Part shown: positions 8,458 to 17,293 of the stretch, one piece after another
Numbering within the stretch: the stretch's first letter is position 1
Layout: each line of letters opens with the position of its first letter
Assembly (NCBI RefSeq): GCF_012927185.1
Contig: NZ_JABBGB010000003.1
Span: 496,001 to 560,000 of the forward strand
Direction of reading: 5' to 3'
DNA: 64,000 nt
DNA from: Pseudoflavitalea sp. G-6-1-2
Lineage (GTDB): Bacteria > Bacteroidota > Bacteroidia > Chitinophagales > Chitinophagaceae
Translations under genes and position numbers: made by a program
The notes under the pieces: model-generated
Seen by the model: the letters and a program-made list of their open reading frames with translations, nothing else
The model's database searches: none
What the model was told of the DNA's origin: nothing

Positions 8458-11400
8458 ATGCAAATTATGGAAAAAAATCCTTCCCGGGATGGAAGGACAG
8501 CTATTGTCCTGACCAGACGATGGCTGTGTAATCCCCTATTCACCAAAACTCTGCTGGTAATGAAATTGACCGCATTACTATTCACTGTAGCATTGACGGC
8601 AGCGCATGCCTCAGGTCATTCGCAACAGGTGAGCTACACCGGAAAAGATGTGCCGCTAAAACAGCTATTCCGTGTGATCAAAGAACAGACCGGCTATACG
8701 GTATTCGGAAATGCCCGATTATTGCGGGATGCAAAGAACGTTACCGTCAATGCCCGGAATGTGAACCTCACAGACTTCATGAAGCTGATCCTCGATGAAC
8801 AGGCGATCGGCTTTGTGATCGATGGAAAGAATATTCTGCTCGAACTGAAAAGGACCATCAGGCCAGAGCTGCTTCCTGTACAGCGTTTATCCCTGGAGGC
8901 AGACAGCATCGTTCTTACGGGAAAAGTAACCGATTCTGCCGGTCTTCCTCTCAGCGGCGCAACCATTGCTTCCAAAGGAAACAAAAAGCGCATAGTAGCT
9001 ACCGATAGTAAAGGAAATTTTTCCATCAGGGTAAGCCTGGGAGAAATGCTTCAGATCAGTTTTATCGGATATGTTACCAGAGAAGTTAAGGTAAGTTCTC
9101 AGGGTCCGCTGCTCATTGCATTGGTTGCCGATGAGAAGGCGATGGACAAAGTGGTGGTAACCGGAATGATGGAGCGCAGAAAAGAAAGTTTCACCGGAGC
9201 TGCTGCTTCGTACAGTGGCGATAAGCTGAAATCGATAGGGAACCTCAATGTATTGCAAAGCCTGCGTTCGTTAGACCCTTCATTTGTATTCATCGATAAT
9301 AATCTGGCAGGCTCCAATCCCAATACCCTTCCGGTAATTGAACTGCGCGGGCAAACGAGCATTTCCACCGCCACTGTCAGAGATAAATTCACCAACGATC
9401 CCAACCAGCCGCTTTTTATCCTCGATGGCTTTGAAACATCACTCAAAACCATCGCCGACCTCGACATGAATACGGTTGCCTCTGTTACCATTCTCAAAGA
9501 TGCTGCTTCTACTGCCATGTACGGTTCCAGGGCCTCCAACGGAGTGGTGGTGGTGGAAACCAAAAAACCGGTACCCGGAAAAGTAAGGCTCAGTTATACA
9601 TCGGACCTCCGGCTTGAGCTTCCGGATCTTTCGAGTTACAATATGATGAATGCAAAAGAGAAACTGGAGTTCGAGAAATTATCCGGTGCTTATGATGATA
9701 CAAGGGATATTTCAGATCGTCAGCTGGTGCTCGACAGCCTGTATAGTTACAGGTTGCAGGAAGTACTGCGGGGCGTGAACACGTATTGGATGAGCAAGCC
9801 GTTGCGTACTGGTTTTTCGCACCGTCATTCACTGAATGCAACTGGTGGCGATAATATTGTCAGATACGAGATCGGTGCAAATGTGCGCAGCAACAATGCC
9901 ACTATGATCGGATCGGAGAAGAAAGACTGGGGCGCCAATCTGGGGATCACCTTCCGGAAAAAAAATGTGAATGTCTCCAACAGGATCTATCTCAGCGGAT
10001 CACAGGAAAAAGAATCTCCCTACGGTAAGTTCTCCAGCTGGGTAAATACCAATCCTTATTATCGGCCACTGTCGTCAGATAATATGTTCCTTGAACGTTT
10101 CATTACGGCTGATGCCAGTGTTTACAGTCAGGTAACCAATCCATTCTACAATGCAAGTCTGCCCAGTTTCGATAAAACCAAAACATTTGCGCTGCAGAAC
10201 AACTTTCAGATGACCATCGATCTCAGCCGTTCGCTGCGGTTTCAGACCAATGCCCAGATCATGAAGACAACGGCAGATCAGAACATCTTTTTATCTCCGC
10301 TTCATACATCTTTCAAAGACGAATCGGACCCTGTTAAAAGAGGTTCCCTCGATTTTAAATCGATCGACAGATTCAGTTATACAGTGAATGCCTCTCTTAC
10401 CTTCTTCAGGTATTTCGGGCAGGTGCATAATCTGAATGCTTTTGTAAGAACGGAAGCATCGGAGAACACAGATAAGAGAAATGGCTATGTTGCCGTGGGC
10501 TTCCCTAATTCCGGCAACGGCAATCCGGCTTTTGCGTACGGATACCAGTCGGGCAGTGCGCCTGCTGCCAGCAGCGTCATCAGCAGAAGGGCATCTTTTG
10601 TGGGAACAGTGAATTATTCTTATGATAACCGTTACAATGCAGACTTCACAGCCAGCATGGATGGTTCTACTTCTTTCGGGGCCAGTCATCGTTTTTCTCC
10701 TTTCTATTCAGGAGGTCTGAGCTGGAACCTGCACAATGAAAGGTTCCTGAAAAGATATCCTCACCTGTCTACCCTGCGGCTGAGGGGCAATATGGGCCTT
10801 ACCGGCAACCAGAATTTTTCGATGATCATCAGTGATCCGGTATACAAGTATTTCCCCAATATCAACAGTAACGGACAGGGAGTTTTTCTGTCTGCTCTGG
10901 GAAGTCCGGACCTTAAATGGCAGAATACCCTGCAAACCAGTCTGGGGATGGATCTTGGATTATGGAACAACCGCCTCACACTTCAGTTGAATGCTTATGA
11001 GAAGCTCACAGATCCGCAGATAGTGTCCATCACTTTACCTTCTTCAACTGGTTTGAATAACTATCCGTTCAATGTAGGGCAGTCGCGCGTTCGCGGATGG
11101 GAAGGAACGCTCAGTTATGCTCCCGTGTTCAGGCCCGGGGTATTTGTATGGAATATCAGTGTAAGTGGCGCCGGTCTTACACAGCGGTATGATAAATTCA
11201 ATAACAGTCTGCTGGGGTTGAATAAAGAATTGAAAGAAAGCAAGGCCCTGACCCGTTTCATGGATGGATACAGCGTTTATGATATCTGGGCTGTGAAATC
11301 GCTCGGCATCGACCCCGCAACCGGCAGAGAAGTATTGCTGAAAAAGAACGGCCAGCAGACTTTCGTGTATGATGCAGCAGACATCGATGTGGTGGGCAGC

Positions 11401-11871
11401 AGCAGGCCGGGGGTAGAAGGAGTGATCTCATCCTCCGTAAATTTCAAAGGATTTTCTCTGGGCTTTTACTTCAGGTACATTCTCAACAGAGGATGGTTCA
11501 ATCAGGCCCTGTATCAGAAGGTGGAGAACATATCTTATGCTTCACTCGCATACAATCAGGATAAACGGGCATTGTACGATCGCTGGAAACAACCGGGCGA
11601 TCAAACTGAATTCAAAGCCATCTCTGCTACCAGCACAACTCCGATCACTTCAAGGTTCATTCAAACAGAGAATTCTCTTTCCGGTGAATCTGTTTCTATG
11701 GGATACGAATTCAAATCAGGCCGCTGGCTCGATAAGGCAGGGCTCTCCATGCTCAGTATCCAGTTGGTGAGCAATCAGCTCTTTTATTGGTCGGGTATCC
11801 AAGCAGAGCGCGGCATTGAATATCCTTTTGCACGTTCCATATCCGCCAGTATCAGGGCTTCATTCAAATAA
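8458..11871 (+). CDS. SusC/RagA-family TonB-dependent outer membrane transporter with STN domain
   Basis: 1137 residues. A long polar leader precedes the signal sequence (MKLTALLFTVALTAAHA). A secretin/TonB N-terminal (STN) signalling domain follows at about 58-130 (VSYTGKDVPLKQLFRVIKEQ, VTVNARNVNLTDFMKLIL). Next come a carboxypeptidase-regulatory-like domain at about 150-225 (LTGKVTDSAGLPLSGATI), the plug (about 235-370, with LPVIELRGQTSIS and TILKDAASTAMYGSRASNGV) and the beta-barrel to a C-terminal aromatic-containing strand. The STN domain fits the adjacent FecI/FecR pair. With the SusD downstream it should import a bulky ligand (glycan, peptide or siderophore-like); the substrate cannot be told from sequence. 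Start at 8458, with an alternative ATG three codons later. Confidence 0.95.
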   Translation: MQIMEKNPSRDGRTAIVLTRRWLCNPLFTKTLLVMKLTALLFTVALTAAHASGHSQQVSYTGKDVPLKQLFRVIKEQTGYTVFGNARLLRDAKNVTVNARNVNLTDFMKLILDEQAIGFVIDGKNILLELKRTIRPELLPVQRLSLEADSIVLTGKVTDSAGLPLSGATIASKGNKKRIVATDSKGNFSIRVSLGEMLQISFIGYVTREVKVSSQGPLLIALVADEKAMDKVVVTGMMERRKESFTGAAASYSGDKLKSIGNLNVLQSLRSLDPSFVFIDNNLAGSNPNTLPVIELRGQTSISTATVRDKFTNDPNQPLFILDGFETSLKTIADLDMNTVASVTILKDAASTAMYGSRASNGVVVVETKKPVPGKVRLSYTSDLRLELPDLSSYNMMNAKEKLEFEKLSGAYDDTRDISDRQLVLDSLYSYRLQEVLRGVNTYWMSKPLRTGFSHRHSLNATGGDNIVRYEIGANVRSNNATMIGSEKKDWGANLGITFRKKNVNVSNRIYLSGSQEKESPYGKFSSWVNTNPYYRPLSSDNMFLERFITADASVYSQVTNPFYNASLPSFDKTKTFALQNNFQMTIDLSRSLRFQTNAQIMKTTADQNIFLSPLHTSFKDESDPVKRGSLDFKSIDRFSYTVNASLTFFRYFGQVHNLNAFVRTEASENTDKRNGYVAVGFPNSGNGNPAFAYGYQSGSAPAASSVISRRASFVGTVNYSYDNRYNADFTASMDGSTSFGASHRFSPFYSGGLSWNLHNERFLKRYPHLSTLRLRGNMGLTGNQNFSMIISDPVYKYFPNINSNGQGVFLSALGSPDLKWQNTLQTSLGMDLGLWNNRLTLQLNAYEKLTDPQIVSITLPSSTGLNNYPFNVGQSRVRGWEGTLSYAPVFRPGVFVWNISVSGAGLTQRYDKFNNSLLGLNKELKESKALTRFMDGYSVYDIWAVKSLGIDPATGREVLLKKNGQQTFVYDAADIDVVGSSRPGVEGVISSSVNFKGFSLGFYFRYILNRGWFNQALYQKVENISYASLAYNQDKRALYDRWKQPGDQTEFKAISATSTTPITSRFIQTENSLSGESVSMGYEFKSGRWLDKAGLSMLSIQLVSNQLFYWSGIQAERGIEYPFARSISASIRASFK

Positions 11872-11887
11872 TTTCCAAACAAGAGCA

Positions 11888-13321
11888 ATGAAATATATCA
11901 CCTATACATTACTGTTTATTTGCTTTCTGATGGCTTCGTGCAGCAAGTGGCTGGATGTTAAACCTGAGGACCGTACTACAGAAGACCAGTTGCTTTCCAC
12001 ACCACAGGGGTTTGCAGACGTTGCAAATGGTTTCTATATCAGAAACGGCAGCAATGAACTTTACGGCAGAAACCTCACCATGACCACCATGGACATTCTT
12101 GCGCAATTATATCTTGTCAGCTCGCAGAATAAGGAATATGCAATTGCCAATTTCAATTACGCAGATGGCAATGCCCGGGATTTTATCTCAAATACATGGG
12201 GGGCATTATATACGCAGATTGCCAATGTGAACAAATTCATCCAGAGCCTCGACCAGTACGGTAACCGGATTTCTGAAACACTCAAAGGCCGGTATCTGGG
12301 AGAAGCTTACGGACTGCGTGCCTTCTATTATCTAGATCTGGTAAGGATGTTCACACCAAAGTATACTTCGCCCGATTCTGTAAACAAAGTGATTCCCTAT
12401 TACGATAAGATAACACCGGATATCCGTTCGTATACGGCCACCAATGATATTATGCAGCAAATTCTGAACGATCTGAAAACTGCTGAAGAACTGTTGCTGA
12501 AAAATGATGCGGCTGTAAGTCAGAGCAGGGTTAGTGCAGAGACCACTGGTCCGGACAATAGTCGCACAAAGCGCAACTACTTTATGAATTATTATGCCGT
12601 GCGCGCACTCAAAGCACGCGCTTATCTGTGGATGGGTAAAACTGCCGATGCACTGGAAGAAGCGAAATTCCTGATCAGTGTGCAGCCGAAGTTCAGATGG
12701 ATCTTACCGGCAGACCTCAGCACACCTTCTACCTGCAACAAGATATTCTCTACCGAACTGATCTTTGCAGTGGAGAACCCGATATTGAATGATGTGTTCA
12801 ATGCAAAGTTCAGTCCCACTTTGTTCGATGCTGATATTCTGGCGCCGAATATCAGCGGCACTTTCATCAACAACACCGTATTTGAAGGATCTCCGCTCGA
12901 TTACAGGAGTCAATACAGCTGGAAGGTAGCCGGCAGACCATTCCCTACTTTCTTCAAATATCAGGATTTACCAAGCAGTGGACTGGCAGCCAACAGAACA
13001 GTGCCCTTGATCAGGATGGGAGAAATGTACCTCATAGCTGCGGAGTGTGAACCCGATCTTCCTTCAGCTATTGGTTACCTCAATGAACTGAAAGGCCATC
13101 GCAATACAAACCCGCTATCGCCTTCTTCCACCACTGCGCAATTAACGCAGGCGATCCTGAAAGAATACAGGAAGGAATTCTATGGAGAAGGACAGCTTTT
13201 CTTTTTCTACAAGAGAACCGGTGCTACTTCCATCATTGCTGCCAAAAACAATGGTTCAATGGCGATCAATGCAGCAAACTATACTTTCCCTGTTCCTTTT
13301 TCAGAAACAGATCCCCGATAA
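11888..13321 (+). CDS. SusD/RagB-family outer membrane lipoprotein
   Basis: 477 residues. The lipoprotein signal peptide ends at Cys18 (FLMASC), followed by SKWLDVKPEDRTTEDQLL, the typical SusD N-terminus. TPR-like helices carry GRYLGEAYGLRAFYYLDLVRMF and YYAVRALKARAYLWMG. The C-terminal part has the MGEMYLIAAECE signature of the family. SusD proteins sit as a lid on the SusC barrel at the cell surface and help capture ligand. The ATG at 11888 was chosen over an upstream in-frame start that would overlap SusC and lack a signal peptide. The gap to SusC is 16 bp, so they are co-transcribed. Confidence 0.95.
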   Translation: MKYITYTLLFICFLMASCSKWLDVKPEDRTTEDQLLSTPQGFADVANGFYIRNGSNELYGRNLTMTTMDILAQLYLVSSQNKEYAIANFNYADGNARDFISNTWGALYTQIANVNKFIQSLDQYGNRISETLKGRYLGEAYGLRAFYYLDLVRMFTPKYTSPDSVNKVIPYYDKITPDIRSYTATNDIMQQILNDLKTAEELLLKNDAAVSQSRVSAETTGPDNSRTKRNYFMNYYAVRALKARAYLWMGKTADALEEAKFLISVQPKFRWILPADLSTPSTCNKIFSTELIFAVENPILNDVFNAKFSPTLFDADILAPNISGTFINNTVFEGSPLDYRSQYSWKVAGRPFPTFFKYQDLPSSGLAANRTVPLIRMGEMYLIAAECEPDLPSAIGYLNELKGHRNTNPLSPSSTTAQLTQAILKEYRKEFYGEGQLFFFYKRTGATSIIAAKNNGSMAINAANYTFPVPFSETDPR

Positions 13322-13349
13322 TATTTTTCATCCTGAAAAAAAGAAACTC

Positions 13350-14150
13350 ATGAAATATTCATTTGTTTACCTGGCTGGCTTCTTTTTCTGCCTGCTTACT
13401 GCCTGCAAAAAAGACAGACTACAGGTGTATGATGATGAGGCTTCCGGCAACAGTATCTACTTCCCGCTTGCTGAAAGCACCAATCAGCTCAGTTACTCAT
13501 TTGGTTATGATAAATCAGCTGTAACTCAAACCACCCTGAGAGTAGTGATACGCGCCATTGGAGCACCCAAAGATTTCGACAGACCTTACAAACTGGTGAT
13601 TGCAGACAGCAGCACCATGAAAAAAGAGGTGGACTATAAAATACTCAATACAGAAACCAGTATCAGAAAAGGAAAAGTAGCAGACACTATTCTGATTCAA
13701 TTGAACAGAACACCAGTATTGAAAACAGCACCTGTTTTTCTGTATCTCCAGTTGCAACCGAATGAACATTTTGAAAACAATATGCTTACCAGAACAGTGA
13801 TCACTGCCGGTACAGTAACGGAATATCATTTCAACCGTTTGCAGATCAGTTCGGATGATATTGCGGGACCTCCTCCTTTCTGGATGGAAAAAAGCCCTTA
13901 TTACAGCTGGACCTTTAATTATCTCGGCACTTTCAGCTCATTGAAATTTCAGTTACTGATCAACCGTTTCAATCTGAAGGTAGAAGAAGTGGTATCGCCA
14001 AACTGGTTCACCACCGGTGGAAATTATTATCGCCTGTCTGGTTGGGGATTTGGCATGCAGGCCTGGCTCAACAGGATGGAAGCAGAAAATAATACCGTGT
14101 ATGAGGCGGATGGCGTAACAAAAATGAAAATGGGCGCCGGTGTTCAATAG
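13350..14150 (+). CDS. DUF4843-type surface lipoprotein of Sus locus 1
   Basis: 266 residues with a lipoprotein signal peptide ending at Cys19 (FCLLTAC). The arrangement fits the DUF4843 lipoproteins that sit after SusD in many Bacteroidota loci: an early GNSIYFPL, a strand-rich middle with TLRVVIRAIGAPKDFDRPY, and a C-terminal domain with SPYYSWTFNYLGTFSSLKF. Its role is unknown; by position it may bind ligand at the cell surface. The ATG at 13350 is 28 bp after the SusD stop. A longer upstream in-frame extension overlaps SusD and was rejected because it hides the lipobox. Confidence 0.85.
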   Translation: MKYSFVYLAGFFFCLLTACKKDRLQVYDDEASGNSIYFPLAESTNQLSYSFGYDKSAVTQTTLRVVIRAIGAPKDFDRPYKLVIADSSTMKKEVDYKILNTETSIRKGKVADTILIQLNRTPVLKTAPVFLYLQLQPNEHFENNMLTRTVITAGTVTEYHFNRLQISSDDIAGPPPFWMEKSPYYSWTFNYLGTFSSLKFQLLINRFNLKVEEVVSPNWFTTGGNYYRLSGWGFGMQAWLNRMEAENNTVYEADGVTKMKMGAGVQ

Positions 14151-14174
14151 TTCTTCAACATTTATCAAACCATT

Positions 14175-15701
14175 ATGCAAAATAAATTATCAGGCCATTG
14201 CGGCATCATCTGTCTGCTGCTGCTGTTGGTTACTGCATGCAGTAAAGATCTGGGCAATTATGATTATAAAGAGATCAATCAATGTACCATCAATGGCATC
14301 AGTGATGAGTATACGGTATTGAGGGGAGGAAATCTGGATATTACACCGGAGCTACAGTTCTCGCAGGACAAGAACTTTGACAGGAATAATTATTCGTTCA
14401 AATGGCAGGTGGCAAATGATAACCAGCTGGTGTTGTCGGATAAACCCGAGCTTCACGAGATCATTACATTGCCTTCTCAGACTGAAGCCTACACGGTTTA
14501 TTTTATGGTTACGGAAAAAAGCACGGGAGTTTTGTGGCGGTCAAAATTCCGCATTCGCGTATCCACCAATATTTCGGATGGCTGGCTGGTGCTGAGTGAA
14601 GCGAACAGCAAGGCGAGGCTCGATTATCTCAATTACCTCTCTGACAATGAACCATACCAGCTTTATAAAGATATCTTCACGCAGCAGTCGGGTCCTAAAC
14701 TTGAAGGGAAGCCACTCTTTGTAAACTTCTATTACAGGATCGATGCATTCTCCAATGTTCGGGGAAAAACTGTAGTAGTGGGAACGGATAAAGACACGTA
14801 CATAGTGAATACGCAAACCAACACATTCACTTCATACATCAATCTGGCAGATGCGATGTCTGTTTATTATCCACCTCCTTATCATGCAGAATCTGTAAAG
14901 CCCCTGTACGCAAGCCGTTCATATATGTATGATAATCTGGGACAGCTTACCTATGAATATCCAACAGTGGGTACGGCATATGGCAGGGTAGTGAACAGAA
15001 CCATCACCGGCGAAAAGATCAATATCTCTCCGATATATGCGGAAGGCATTCAATCGAGTCTGTATGTTTTGATGTATGATGTGGTGAACAGGAGGTTTAT
15101 GGAGCACAAAGAAGGCAACGAGGTTTCATCTGTACCGGCTCTGGCTCCTTCGCCGCTGCCTCCGAAATTTGATCCCGGCAATATGGGTATGGATCTGATG
15201 TATATGTGTGCCACCAATGCTGTAACTCTTCAAACCTATGCACTGCTGAAACATTCTTCAGGTAAAGTTTATCTGGCAAGGATACAATGCGATGGCACCG
15301 TATTCAATCCACTTGCGTTTGATGAGATCACAACTTACGCTCCGATGATAGCGCAGGCCACTCAGTTTGCCATCGAACACAGCCAGGGTTACCTGATTTA
15401 TCTGGTGGGGTCAAAGATCTACCGGTACAACCCATACGATAACACCAATGAAATGGTGATTGATATGGGGAGCAGAACGGTTAGCCTCATCAAGTTCCAG
15501 CGGCTGTTGTATAATTTTCAGAACCCCCGCTATCTGGACGAAACCTCAAAGCTGGTTGTGGCATCCTATGATCCCGCATCACCTGATAATTCGGGAACGC
15601 TTGATCTGTATACAGTGCCTGCCCTGAATGCACCAGTAGTGAAATACAGAAGCTATAATGGTTTCGGCAAAATAGTGGATGTGAGCTATCGTGAAAATTA
15701 A
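14175..15701 (+). CDS. PKD-like family lipoprotein of Sus locus 1
   Basis: 508 residues. The lipoprotein signal peptide ends at Cys22 (LLLLVTAC), then SKDLGNYDYKEIN, a typical start of the PKD-like lipoproteins that accompany SusC/SusD/DUF4843. A PKD-like beta domain covers about 35-130 (YTVLRGGNLDITPELQF, then YSFKWQVANDN). The remainder, with GWLVLSEANSKARLDYLNYL and later repeats of short beta motifs, looks like a propeller-type or other all-beta domain. It probably binds ligand on the cell surface. It follows the previous gene by 24 bp and is part of the same operon. Exact function unknown. Confidence 0.85.
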   Translation: MQNKLSGHCGIICLLLLLVTACSKDLGNYDYKEINQCTINGISDEYTVLRGGNLDITPELQFSQDKNFDRNNYSFKWQVANDNQLVLSDKPELHEIITLPSQTEAYTVYFMVTEKSTGVLWRSKFRIRVSTNISDGWLVLSEANSKARLDYLNYLSDNEPYQLYKDIFTQQSGPKLEGKPLFVNFYYRIDAFSNVRGKTVVVGTDKDTYIVNTQTNTFTSYINLADAMSVYYPPPYHAESVKPLYASRSYMYDNLGQLTYEYPTVGTAYGRVVNRTITGEKINISPIYAEGIQSSLYVLMYDVVNRRFMEHKEGNEVSSVPALAPSPLPPKFDPGNMGMDLMYMCATNAVTLQTYALLKHSSGKVYLARIQCDGTVFNPLAFDEITTYAPMIAQATQFAIEHSQGYLIYLVGSKIYRYNPYDNTNEMVIDMGSRTVSLIKFQRLLYNFQNPRYLDETSKLVVASYDPASPDNSGTLDLYTVPALNAPVVKYRSYNGFGKIVDVSYREN

Positions 15702-15733
15702 CCCTCTTAATCAATATCATTTATACAAATAAA

Positions 15734-17107
15734 ATGTTCAGAAAAATAATATTTGCGATCATCGTACTGATGGTGGCACAACAAGCAACTGCTCAAAAAG
15801 CAGTAACCATCAGCGGTTCATACGATAAAGCGGGAGACGGAGTAGTAAAGTTGTTCAGGGTGGAAGACGGAAAGATTGTGCAGGTTGCTACCTGCCAGGC
15901 AGGGCAGAACAGGAAATTCGGTTTTCATTTCTTTCCTGCTTACAATGGCTGGTATGTGATCGGAACAGGAAATGAAAGAAACAACTCCGATAATTATACT
16001 GTTTACCTTAAAGAGGGAGATGAACTTGAAATATCCATTAAACAGAACAATTATTCGCTTTCCGGAACAAAGAATACCCGCGAAAGCAAGATCGTTCACG
16101 ATTGGCAGACAATGGCTGATCAGGTGTACCAGAAGTCTGTTAATTTCTCCCGGAACAGCAGCACTTTCACTGACTTTTTTCCGCAGCTGGAAAAATTAGT
16201 GAATGATGCACAGGTTTTCCTCAAAGCCCATGCAAACAGAAATACACCGTTCTCCCGCCAATTGAAAGAACTGGTATCGATGGATCTGCTGAATTACAGT
16301 AATCAGTTTCTCAACACGCCCAGATCGGTACATCCCGAAGTGGCGCAGTTCAGCGCTTACTACAATACCATCAGAGTGGAAGAACTGACAAGCCATGCAG
16401 CATCGTTTTACAATTATCCGTGGGGTAACCGCACGCTCAGTTCAGTTCTGATGACTGCGATGAGACAGAAAGGGATTATTCCGGGTGGCGGACCCAAAGG
16501 GTTTTCTGGCATCCTTTCAATGGTTTCGAATGATACACTCAAAGGAGATCTTGCATTGGAAAGAATGGCATCTGTGAAGGGGTATGATGAATACCAGCAA
16601 TATCTCGACCTCTTTGGAAAATTCATGATCACTGCCAATCAGGAAAGGGAGAAATTAAAACAACTGCAGGCCCTCGAACCATTCAAGCCAGGAATGAAAG
16701 GATATAATTTTTCTGCAACAGATAGTGCAGGAAATACAATTCAACTGAAACAACTGGCAGGGAAACTGGTTCTGGTCGATTGCTGGGCTACCTGGTGCGG
16801 CCCCTGCAAAAAAGAAGAACCTTACTGGGAAAAGCTGACTGAACGGTTTGCGGGGAAAGATATCGTTTTTACCGGTCTGTCAATCGATGAGGATAAGACT
16901 GCCTGGAAAAAATATATGGCAGAAAAGAAACTGAAAGGCCTTCAGCTGCATATCGGAACAAAAAATGAATTCAGCTCCGTGTATAAGACCAGCGCTATTC
17001 CGCGGTATTTGCTGTTCGACCGGTCAGGAAATGTTATTACAACAGATTCGCCACGTCCCAGTGATGAGGCACTTGCCATTCTGATTGAAGAATGGTTGAA
17101 AAAATAG
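15734..17107 (+). CDS. TlpA-like thioredoxin-fold exported protein of Sus locus 1
   Basis: 457 residues. The signal peptide (MFRKIIFAIIVLMVAQQATA-Q) is followed by an N-terminal beta domain resembling DUF4369 (about 25-110). A helical middle comes next, then a C-terminal TlpA/ResA-like thioredoxin domain (about 318-457). The redox motif is WCGPC with Cys355 and Cys358, and ATWCGPCKKEEPYWEKL is characteristic. Such proteins reduce disulfides in the periplasm. As last gene of the Sus operon (32 bp after the PKD-like gene), it may keep a locus product or the imported ligand reduced. A perfect terminator follows at 17149. Confidence 0.92.
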   Translation: MFRKIIFAIIVLMVAQQATAQKAVTISGSYDKAGDGVVKLFRVEDGKIVQVATCQAGQNRKFGFHFFPAYNGWYVIGTGNERNNSDNYTVYLKEGDELEISIKQNNYSLSGTKNTRESKIVHDWQTMADQVYQKSVNFSRNSSTFTDFFPQLEKLVNDAQVFLKAHANRNTPFSRQLKELVSMDLLNYSNQFLNTPRSVHPEVAQFSAYYNTIRVEELTSHAASFYNYPWGNRTLSSVLMTAMRQKGIIPGGGPKGFSGILSMVSNDTLKGDLALERMASVKGYDEYQQYLDLFGKFMITANQEREKLKQLQALEPFKPGMKGYNFSATDSAGNTIQLKQLAGKLVLVDCWATWCGPCKKEEPYWEKLTERFAGKDIVFTGLSIDEDKTAWKKYMAEKKLKGLQLHIGTKNEFSSVYKTSAIPRYLLFDRSGNVITTDSPRPSDEALAILIEEWLKK

Positions 17108-17148
17108 CTGCTTCCATTCCCATGTTAAATGGAAAATGATCCTTTCAA

Positions 17149-17180
17149 AAGGGGCTGCACTTTTCAGGCAGCCCCTTCAT
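17149..17180 (+). terminator. Terminator of Sus locus 1
   Basis: AAGGGGCTGC (17149-17158) and GCAGCCCCTT (17168-17177) form a perfect 10-bp stem with a 9-nt loop. The following T-run is short. It closes the sigma-to-TlpA gene series. Confidence 0.75.
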
Positions 17181-17293
17181 ATTCGGGACATTTGATGAGA
17201 TACGTCGAAAAAGCACTTCTTAATATTTCCTTTGCAGGATTTTAACAAGTGGTTACTGTAACATTTTTATTGGCCATCCGTCTCATGTGCCAC

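Noticed and set aside
13182-13349. 56-codon N-terminal extension of the DUF4843 lipoprotein
   Set aside because: It overlaps the SusD gene and would bury the lipobox at Cys19; the ATG at 13350 is the real start.
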